Below are positions 1 through 5,371 of a DNA stretch of 5,371 nt, piece after piece; position 1 is the first letter of the stretch, and each line of letters starts with the position of its first letter. The notes under the pieces were generated by a model. It was not told where the DNA came from and made no database searches. It saw nothing but the letters and a program-made list of their open reading frames with translations. A program made the translations under genes and the position numbers. This DNA is from Flavobacteriaceae bacterium (GTDB taxonomy: Bacteria; Bacteroidota; Bacteroidia; Flavobacteriales; Flavobacteriaceae), in the NCBI GenBank assembly GCA_027068695.1, contig JAMOMG010000278.1, positions 1-5,371 on the forward strand, in the 5' to 3' direction.

Positions 1-1927
1 TTTTTTGAGTATTTACAATAATATTAAAAAAATCTTTAAGTGGTTTGTATTCAAAATTAAAAAAAGTAGGCTTACTTATTTTAATATTGCTGCTTAAAAT
101 AAAAGAATCACTGGTTGATTTTACTAAAAATATAAAGGAGCCTCCATTTTCTGGAAGTTTTACAGACTTAGATTTAGGAAATGTGTGTATCGTATAATTT
201 TCAGGAATATTTAGTATGACGTTTGCACTATATGTTCTTGTGTAACCAAAATCTACTGGGTATAATCTATCCTTTTGATTGAAAGGATTCTTAGAGAATT
301 TTTCTCCAAAATAAGGGTTAAAAAAATAAGTTTTAGAATTATCAAAATTTTCAATAAGTACTTCAAAGGTTTCAATTAAAGGCTTGTTAATAGTTGTTTT
401 ATTTTCAATGGTATAATTTATAACTTCAAGATTATCGTAATTATCTTCAAAATCAGAAATAATATCATCTTCACTTTTATTTTCTATTGATTTTCTTCTG
501 TTAAGAGCATCATACCAAAACTTTACTTTTCTTAATTTTCCTATAATTGTACCATCTTCATTCAGGGTTAAACTAACATAAAGTTTGGTTTTAGAATTTT
601 TTGAAGGAACAATATCTATCCAATAACTTTCATTTTTAAAATCCATAACCCTACCGAAATGGTTAAGGCACTTGAATGGTAACATCCCAAAAGGTAGCAG
701 TTTGTTAGTTGCATCTAAAAAATAATATGAATCTCCTACATTTACTTTGGCTATAATGTAATTAAAATCTGAAATAACAGGGTGTAGTTTAGTAGGAAAA
801 CCATTATTTCTGGTAGAAAGAAGCACAAGCTCCGTTTTAATACCAGCAAATTTAAGAGCGTTAATTAACGAGATGTTAATTTCGCCTATATTACCAACTT
901 TATTTTCGTAGGCTTTTTTAATATTTACATTTTTAAAAATACTATACTTTTGATTCCAAGAATAATGTTTTTGTATAAATACATATATGGCTTTTGCTTT
1001 TTCTATATCGGAGTTTAAAAGACTAATTTCTTTTGGAATTTTATTTTTAAAAAAGGATGCTTTTTTAAATTGTCCACCAATATTTTTATCGGTTTTAAAC
1101 TCTCTATCAACAGCTTTCCAAGTTGATGTATATTTTTTTTTGGTTCCATCAAACCATAAAGTTTTACTTAGTTCAAATTTTATTTTTGAAATAAAATTCT
1201 CTTTTGTAGTCATATATTCTTCTTCTTCAAAAACAGGAATATTTTCCATTGCATAAGTTAATTTTTCACAATCTGATGAAGATCCATACCCAGGTACACT
1301 AAAGCATTTTTTTACAATACGTGCGTCATTTATACTAAGTTTCAAATAGCCAGTTAAGCTTCGGTTATAAACATAATTCATTGGAATTAAAGCTGTAAAT
1401 TGACTGTATTTTTTTGGAATGTCTGATTGAAATTCCCATCCAGTTAAATTAAATTTAAACGGTGTATTTATGGTGTACATTACTTCAATAACACTTCCAT
1501 CTTTTAAATTTGGCATGGTAAATTTAACTTCTCTCCATCTATCATTTACTCTTTCTTCAAAAATTTGTGATTTTGTGAGGAAAGTTTTATTAAAATTATT
1601 GTGTGTAATAGCTTTAATATCTTTTACATGTTCTTTATCGTTTTTGTCATTGTATAGAGGAATAGAAAAGGTGGCATGTTTAAAGCCTTCTTTATTAAAG
1701 ATTTTTATTTTTTTATAAAAAGAGGTACTTACAATAACATTGTAAATTCCAACTGTAAAAGTAGTATTAGCCGATTCAAATAGTACAACTGCATTTGCAG
1801 TACTATCTAATTTATATATTTTTAAGGTTAGTTCTTCATTTGTGGGTATTCCAAAAGTGTATTCTTTTTGTGAATAAATGAAGAAACAATTAAAAGTTAG
1901 AATTAAAAGAATTATTTTTTTTTTCAT
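1..1927 (-). CDS. Secreted DUF3857 / transglutaminase-like protein, 3' end cut by window
   Basis: An uninterrupted frame of 642 codons starts at ATG 1927-1925 and runs off the low end of the window. Residues 1-20 are a signal peptide, so the protein acts in the periplasm or envelope. A DUF3857-type beta domain covers roughly residues 45-235, with DGSVIEV at 143-149, GWEFQ at 163-167 and IPVFEEE at 230-236. A transglutaminase-like core covers about 283-410, with GGQF at 284-287, SWN at 323-325, STRNNG at 371-376 and LDAT at 404-407. A C-terminal beta region carries NPF at 547-549 and YPVDFG at 556-561. By position the catalytic Cys is Ile347 and the His is Tyr390, while Asp405 is kept, so peptide crosslinking or protease activity is unlikely and a binding role is more plausible (inference). 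Homologues I recall end shortly after the last residues visible here, so probably only 10-20 residues are missing. It lies 11 bases after the exonuclease gene and is likely cotranscribed. Its substrate is unknown. Confidence 0.88.
   Translation of the reverse strand, partial: MKKKIILLILTFNCFFIYSQKEYTFGIPTNEELTLKIYKLDSTANAVVLFESANTTFTVGIYNVIVSTSFYKKIKIFNKEGFKHATFSIPLYNDKNDKEHVKDIKAITHNNFNKTFLTKSQIFEERVNDRWREVKFTMPNLKDGSVIEVMYTINTPFKFNLTGWEFQSDIPKKYSQFTALIPMNYVYNRSLTGYLKLSINDARIVKKCFSVPGYGSSSDCEKLTYAMENIPVFEEEEYMTTKENFISKIKFELSKTLWFDGTKKKYTSTWKAVDREFKTDKNIGGQFKKASFFKNKIPKEISLLNSDIEKAKAIYVFIQKHYSWNQKYSIFKNVNIKKAYENKVGNIGEINISLINALKFAGIKTELVLLSTRNNGFPTKLHPVISDFNYIIAKVNVGDSYYFLDATNKLLPFGMLPFKCLNHFGRVMDFKNESYWIDIVPSKNSKTKLYVSLTLNEDGTIIGKLRKVKFWYDALNRRKSIENKSEDDIISDFEDNYDNLEVINYTIENKTTINKPLIETFEVLIENFDNSKTYFFNPYFGEKFSKNPFNQKDRLYPVDFGYTRTYSANVILNIPENYTIHTFPKSKSVKLPENGGSFIFLVKSTSDSFILSSNIKISKPTFFNFEYKPLKDFFNIIVNTQK
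1868..1927 (-). other. Signal peptide of the DUF3857 protein
   Basis: The first 20 residues have three lysines (2-4), a hydrophobic core of Ile, Leu and Phe (5-17), and a YSQ end at 18-20 that resembles flavobacterial Sec signal peptides with cleavage near Ser-Gln. Cys14 is preceded by Phe-Asn, which does not fit a lipobox, so type I processing is favoured. No C-terminal sorting domain can be assessed because the 3' end is outside the window. Confidence 0.8.
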
Positions 1928-1938
1928 AGCGCAATATT

Positions 1939-3042
1939 TTAGAATCGAATAATTTTTTCCACCTTGTTTTTTTGTAAATATTTTTTTATAATTTCCCTAT
2001 TGTGAATAGAATTTTTCATAGGAGAAATAAGGGTTCTTAGTATTTCAATATTGTTAATTTGATAACTTAAATCTGCAAAACAAAACCCTTTAAATTCATT
2101 ATTTTCAATTAATAAAACAGATTTTTCACCAATAGTTCTTCCTCTATCAACCACTATTAAATTTTCGTTGCTAAATTCAATAGTTGTTACTCTTGGTTTA
2201 TTTATAAAGTTATATTTAGGCTTATTTATATGAAGTTCTTCATTGTATTTGAGTGCTGCAACAAGTTCATTCCCTGTTTCTTCATAAGAAACAGAAATAA
2301 CACTATTTTGTATTATTTTTGCCTTTTTTGAAGTCCGTAAAAATAATTGATTTACCTTTTTTTTAATATTTTTTCCTTTACCAATATATAAAATTTTACT
2401 TGTATTATTGTGAACATAAAACAAACCAGTTGTTGAGGGTAAGTCATCCAAAATAGTTAATAGTTTAGGAGCTAGTGTTCTAGTATTTTCAATTTTTATG
2501 GCTTGTTTTACAATTAGTTTGTCAACATCTTTATTGAGTAAAAGTTTAAATAACTGAATGGTTGCAATAGCATCACCATCAGCTCTGTGACGACTTGAAA
2601 CGGGAATTCCTAAAGATCTGCATAATTTGCCGAGTTTATAGGAAGGAAGATTGGGAATTAATTTTTTACTTAATTCAACAGTACAAAGTGTTTTTCTCTC
2701 AAATAGGTAACCCAAGCGTCTAAATTCGGTTGTAAGAATGCGCTTATCAAAATTAGCATTATGAGCAACAATAACACAATCTGTAGTAATTTCAATAATA
2801 CGTTTTGCAACCTCATAAAATTTAGGTGCATTTTTAAGCATGTCACTGTTGATACCCGTTAAATTTACTACAAAAGGCTGAATTTCTCTTTCGGGATTTA
2901 CCAAGCTGATAAATTGATCAACAATTTGGTGCCCGTCAAATTTATAAATGGCAATTTCGGTAATTCCTTCTTCGTTAAATTTACCTCCTGTGGTTTCTAT
3001 GTCGAGTATTGCATACAAATTAGGTGTAGTTTCTTTTTCCAA
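1939..3042 (-). CDS. DnaQ-like DEDDh exonuclease fused to a degenerate GIY-YIG (UvrC/Cho-like) domain
   Basis: With the TTG at 3042 as start the protein has 367 residues. Residues 10-175 form a DEDDh 3'-5' exonuclease like the Pol III epsilon subunit, with all catalytic residues visible: Asp14 and Glu16 (DIETTG), Asp99 (HNANFD), and His152 and Asp157 (HRADGD). Residues 203-280 align with the GIY-YIG domain of UvrC/Cho: GLFYV at 206-210, YIG at 219-221 and KYN at 276-278. Three active-site positions appear changed: GIY Tyr to Phe208, Arg to Lys229, and Glu to Tyr266. Residues 285-367 match the family C-terminus (VDRGRTIGE at 298-306). Bacteroidota relatives as I remember them have about 450 residues, with a Cys-bearing segment between KYN and this C-terminus that is missing here. 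The likely role is DNA-repair or nucleotide-trimming exonuclease, with the second half non-catalytic (inference). The gene overlaps yggS by 23 bases with this start. There is no in-frame ATG before codon 69, and a stop codon lies two codons upstream of this TTG. Confidence 0.88.
   Translation of the reverse strand: MEKETTPNLYAILDIETTGGKFNEEGITEIAIYKFDGHQIVDQFISLVNPEREIQPFVVNLTGINSDMLKNAPKFYEVAKRIIEITTDCVIVAHNANFDKRILTTEFRRLGYLFERKTLCTVELSKKLIPNLPSYKLGKLCRSLGIPVSSRHRADGDAIATIQLFKLLLNKDVDKLIVKQAIKIENTRTLAPKLLTILDDLPSTTGLFYVHNNTSKILYIGKGKNIKKKVNQLFLRTSKKAKIIQNSVISVSYEETGNELVAALKYNEELHINKPKYNFINKPRVTTIEFSNENLIVVDRGRTIGEKSVLLIENNEFKGFCFADLSYQINNIEILRTLISPMKNSIHNREIIKKYLQKNKVEKIIRF
3016..3018 (-). 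promoter_or_regulatory. Alternative TTG start of the exonuclease gene
   Basis: A second in-frame TTG, codon 9 of the longer reading, lies one base after the yggS stop codon (TAA 3022-3020). It would give a protein beginning Met-Tyr-Ala-Ile-Leu-Asp-Ile-Glu, which is how relatives in this family usually begin as I recall them. The upstream TTG at 3042 has a GGAAG eight bases before it, but those bases also encode the conserved Gly-Ser of YggS, and Bacteroidota use Shine-Dalgarno pairing weakly. I slightly favour the downstream TTG on homology, but the sequence alone does not decide. Confidence 0.45.
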
Positions 3043-3688
3043 AAATTAAACTTCCAACTCTAATCATATTACTTCCTGCTTCAATAGCTATTTTGTAATC
3101 TCCACTCATACCCATGGATAGAATTGAAGGGTTAAAATTAAAAAAAATGTACTTTTTAAGCTCAAGAAAAATACTATTAAGCATATTAAATTCGGCTCTA
3201 ATAATAGATTTATCTTCAGTAAAACTTGCCATTCCCATCAATCCTTTAATATTGATGTTTTTTAAAGAGGTAAATTCTTCAGAAGTAATAATATCATTTA
3301 CATCAGTGATTGATAAACCAAATTTAGTATCTTCTTTTGCTATTTTAAGTTGTAATAAACAATTGATAACCCTATTGTGTTTAAGGGCTTGTTTGTTAAT
3401 TTCTTTTAATGTTTTAAAACTGTCAACACCGTGGATTAAATGCACAAAATGAGCCATGTATTTCACTTTGTTACGTTGTAAATGTCCAATCATATGCCAT
3501 TGAATATCTTTAGGCAATTCTTCATATTTTTTGGCCATTTCCTGAATTTTATTTTCTCCAAAAGCTCTTTGACCAGCCTTATATGCTTCTAAAATATCAG
3601 AAACAGGCTTTGTTTTAGAAACAGCAATCAGTTCAACATTTGCTGGAATATTATTTTTTATTTTATGTAAGTTTTCTTTGATAAACAC
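3020..3688 (-). CDS. yggS: YggS/PLPBP family pyridoxal 5'-phosphate homeostasis protein
   Basis: This is a 222-residue single-domain protein of the alanine-racemase-like TIM-barrel fold, full length for the family. It binds PLP without known enzyme activity and helps control the PLP pool in the cytoplasm. Visible hallmarks are AVSKTKP at 22-28 with the Schiff-base lysine Lys25, FGENKIQE at 43-50, WHMIGHLQRNK at 64-74, KFGL at 122-125, LMGMA at 150-154, and the phosphate-binding end SMGMSGD at 191-197 followed by EAGSNMIRVGSLIFG at 203-217. The start is GTG 3688-3686, five bases after the DUF1015 stop. It gives the family-typical beginning (FIKENL after the initiator), and no upstream ATG is available before that stop. 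The 3' end lies at or inside the start region of the exonuclease gene, which suggests translational coupling. It is one of the safest assignments in the window. The link to serine biosynthesis, where SerC needs PLP, is only suggested by position. Confidence 0.95.
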   Translation of the reverse strand: MFIKENLHKIKNNIPANVELIAVSKTKPVSDILEAYKAGQRAFGENKIQEMAKKYEELPKDIQWHMIGHLQRNKVKYMAHFVHLIHGVDSFKTLKEINKQALKHNRVINCLLQLKIAKEDTKFGLSITDVNDIITSEEFTSLKNINIKGLMGMASFTEDKSIIRAEFNMLNSIFLELKKYIFFNFNPSILSMGMSGDYKIAIEAGSNMIRVGSLIFGKRNYT

Positions 3689-3693
3689 AAATG

Positions 3694-4944
3694 CTAATCT
3701 AGTTTATTTATAATTAACCCTGAACGTAATTTTGGCTCAAACCAAGTTACCTTTGGAGGCATAATATTATTGGTGTCTGCAATTTCCATTAATTGATTCA
3801 TACTAACAGGAAATAATGCAAATGCAGCTGCCATTTCACCACTATCAACACGTTTACTTAATTCTGAAAGTCCTCTAATACCTCCTACAAAATCAATTCG
3901 AGTGTCAGTTCTTAGGTTTTTGATATCTAAAATGGGTTCTAGTACGTATTTTGATAAAACGCTTACATCTAAGCTATCAACAGGGTTATTATCGTTATAA
4001 GTTGGTTTTTTTGCTGTTAATCCATACCATTTACCATCTAAATACATAGAAAAATCATGTAGTTTTTCTGGTTTAACAATTGATTCACTAACTTGGGTAA
4101 TCCCAAAATTTTCATTTATTTTTTTTAAAAATTCAGCAGGACTTAAACCGTTTAAATCTTTTACAACTCGATTGTAATCAATTATTTGAAGTTGTGTATC
4201 TGGGAAATGTACAGCCATAAAATAGTTGTAGGCCTCATTACCAGTATGATTTGGATTTTTCTTGCTAAATTCGGCACTCATTCCAGCTGCTGCTGCTGTT
4301 CTATGGTGTCCGTCAGCAACATATGTATACGGAACTTTATCTCTAAATAATTTTTCTAGTGTTTTATTAGTTTCAGCATCTTCAATAACCCAAAAATGAT
4401 GTCCAAAACCATCTTCAGCAGTAAAATCGTATTCAGGTTGATTATTTGTCACAATGTCGGAAACAATTGCATCAATTTCAGGAACTGCTCTGTATGTAAA
4501 AAATACAGGTTCAATATTAGCTTCTAAATTACGTGTAAGCGCTTTGCGATCTTCTTCTTTATCGGGACGAGTTAATTCGTGTTTTTTTATAATCCCATTG
4601 AGGTAATCATCACAAGCGGCATCTCCAACAATTCCATATTGTGTTTTCCCATTCATTGTTTGTGCGTAAATATAATAATGAGCTTCATTATCTTGAATTA
4701 AAAAACCTTTTTCTTGAAAGGCTTTAAAATTAGATTTTGCTTTTAAATACACTTTCTCATCATGAGGGTTTATGTTGTTGTCGAATTCTATTTCAGCTCG
4801 TGTTATACGTAGTAAAGAAGCTTCTTTACCGTTAACCATTTTTGTAGCTTCTTCAGAATTCATAACATCATAAGGTAAGCATGAAACTTCTTCAACTTTA
4901 TCTTTTGGAGGTCGAAGTCCTTTAAAGGGTTTTACAATTGCCAT
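3694..4944 (-). CDS. DUF1015 family protein, serine-pathway associated
   Basis: The 416-residue protein is full length for DUF1015. It starts at ATG 4944, giving MAIVKPFKGLRPP, the usual N-terminus of the family. Conserved patches are LPYDVMNSEEA at 23-33, LLRITRAEI at 44-52, KHELTRPDKEEDR at 121-133, YVADGHHRTAAAA at 208-220, DFVGGIRG at 351-358 and MPPKVTWFEPKLRSGL at 395-410. There is no signal peptide or membrane segment, so it is cytoplasmic. The gene follows serA after 17 bases, an arrangement I recall as common (serC-serA-DUF1015) in Bacteroidota. The DGHHR motif at 211-215 resembles the motif of free-serine kinases of the ParB/sulfiredoxin superfamily (SerK, SbnI). A role in making or using O-phosphoserine is therefore plausible, but this is inference from motif and neighbourhood. 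The family assignment is firm, the reaction is not. Nothing suggests truncation or frameshift. Confidence 0.92.
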   Translation of the reverse strand: MAIVKPFKGLRPPKDKVEEVSCLPYDVMNSEEATKMVNGKEASLLRITRAEIEFDNNINPHDEKVYLKAKSNFKAFQEKGFLIQDNEAHYYIYAQTMNGKTQYGIVGDAACDDYLNGIIKKHELTRPDKEEDRKALTRNLEANIEPVFFTYRAVPEIDAIVSDIVTNNQPEYDFTAEDGFGHHFWVIEDAETNKTLEKLFRDKVPYTYVADGHHRTAAAAGMSAEFSKKNPNHTGNEAYNYFMAVHFPDTQLQIIDYNRVVKDLNGLSPAEFLKKINENFGITQVSESIVKPEKLHDFSMYLDGKWYGLTAKKPTYNDNNPVDSLDVSVLSKYVLEPILDIKNLRTDTRIDFVGGIRGLSELSKRVDSGEMAAAFALFPVSMNQLMEIADTNNIMPPKVTWFEPKLRSGLIINKLD

Positions 4945-4961
4945 GAGTATTTTGTTAGGGA

Positions 4962-5371
4962 TTATGTTAAAATTTCAATAATTTGTTGTGCTAGTTCTGT
5001 TCCAATTCTGTCCTGAGCTTCACTTGTTGCAGCTCCTATATGTGGAGTTAAAGAAATACTAGGATTCATTAATAATTGTATTTCAGGCGTTGGTTCATTT
5101 TCAAAAACATCCAATGCTGCTCCAGAAATTTTACCTTTTTCTATTGCTTTTACTAAGGCAACTTCATCTATTACACCACCACGAGCCGCATTTACAATAA
5201 ATGCACCATCTTTCATCAGTTCAAATTCTTTTGTAGAAATAACATATCCGTTTTGAGCTGGGACATGCAACGAAATAAAATCAGCTTGTTGTAATACTTC
5301 TTCTTTTGTTATTGTATTAATATTGAAGAAAACAGTTTGATGGTCAAAAAAATCTAATTCTAAATTAACAG
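4962..5371 (-). CDS. serA: D-3-phosphoglycerate dehydrogenase, C-terminal part (5' end outside window)
   Basis: The visible 135 codons are the C-terminal part of an NAD-dependent D-2-hydroxyacid dehydrogenase. The frame stays open to the window edge, and the coding sequence continues upstream of the TTG leucine codon at 5270. SerA oxidises 3-phosphoglycerate to 3-phosphohydroxypyruvate, the first step of serine synthesis, in the cytoplasm. The catalytic triad is visible: Arg in NAARGG (codon 5181-5183), Glu in FENEP (codon 5094-5096) and His in LTPHIG (codon 5040-5042). The NAD-fold end is seen in ADFISLHVPAQ. The protein stops about 25 residues after TPHIG, so it is the short form without a C-terminal ACT domain. 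Roughly 180 N-terminal residues should lie beyond the window. The exact hydroxyacid cannot be proven from this part, but the wording and the following DUF1015 gene fit flavobacterial SerA. Confidence 0.9.
   Translation of the reverse strand, partial: VNLELDFFDHQTVFFNINTITKEEVLQQADFISLHVPAQNGYVISTKEFELMKDGAFIVNAARGGVIDEVALVKAIEKGKISGAALDVFENEPTPEIQLLMNPSISLTPHIGAATSEAQDRIGTELAQQIIEILT

Noticed and set aside
987..1256. Plus-strand open frame of 89 codons
   Set aside because: It lies wholly inside the DUF3857 gene on the opposite strand. Its hydrophobic, Phe/Ser-rich product is the expected mirror of Lys/Glu-rich codons, and the minus-strand frame has clear domain motifs.
1470..1718. Plus-strand open frame of 82 codons
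   Set aside because: Also antisense to the DUF3857 domain, with no recognisable family.
1886..1888. Cys14 of the DUF3857 protein as a lipoprotein cysteine
   Set aside because: It is preceded by Leu-Thr-Phe-Asn, which does not match a lipobox, and the hydrophobic core continues beyond it to a YSQ end.
2198..2230. Nine-base direct repeat TTATTTATA (2198-2206 and 2222-2230), considered as a deletion scar in the exonuclease
   Set aside because: A deletion between direct repeats would leave one copy, not two. The repeat encodes the similar INKPK and INKPR stretches and is short enough to arise by chance in AT-rich DNA.
3114..3452. Plus-strand open frame of 112 codons
   Set aside because: Antisense to yggS, whose conserved motifs run through the whole stretch.
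4945..4961. Promoter or terminator between serA and the DUF1015 gene
   Set aside because: The 17-base gap has no hairpin and is too short to hold a Bacteroidota -33/-7 promoter.
5268..5270. Possible start of a short 102-residue protein at this TTG
   Set aside because: The frame stays open upstream and continues the SerA sequence (ADFIS before LHVPAQ), so this is an internal leucine codon.

Overview
The window is AT-rich chromosomal DNA whose proteins look like those of a low-GC member of the Flavobacteriaceae (Bacteroidota). The evidence is the family-typical wording of several proteins (a short SerA without an ACT domain, a SerA-linked DUF1015 protein, a DnaQ/GIY-YIG fusion, and a secreted DUF3857/transglutaminase-like protein), short A/T-rich translation starts without clear Shine-Dalgarno sites, and Lys/Ile/Asn-rich proteins. 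I cannot name a genus.

All five genes lie on the minus strand and together fill the window. Reading in the direction of transcription (high to low coordinates) they are: the 3' part of serA (5371-4962, 5' end outside the window); a DUF1015 protein (4944-3694); a YggS/PLPBP pyridoxal-phosphate homeostasis protein with a GTG start (3688-3020); a DEDDh exonuclease fused to a GIY-YIG-like domain with a TTG start (3042-1939, or from 3018); and a secreted DUF3857/transglutaminase-like protein (1927-1, last few residues outside the window). Gaps are 17, 5 and 11 bases, and the yggS/exonuclease junction either overlaps by 23 bases or is separated by one base. No terminator hairpin or internal promoter is evident, so this looks like one transcription unit. 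There is no gene-free stretch above 20 bases, and I see no tRNA, rRNA, CRISPR array, insertion sequence or attachment site.

Functionally, serA and the DUF1015 gene form a serine-metabolism pair. YggS handles PLP, the cofactor of the next serine-pathway enzyme (SerC, not in the window). The nuclease and the envelope protein have no obvious metabolic tie to these genes and probably share the transcript only.

I see no clear new defence or mobile system. The most notable signals are two proteins that keep their folds but appear to have lost catalytic residues. The exonuclease fusion has a GIY-YIG half with three probable active-site substitutions and seems to lack the central segment of its family. 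The DUF3857 protein has a transglutaminase core in which the Cys and His positions are Ile and Tyr. The DUF1015 protein next to serA, with its DGHHR motif, is a candidate serine-phosphate enzyme.
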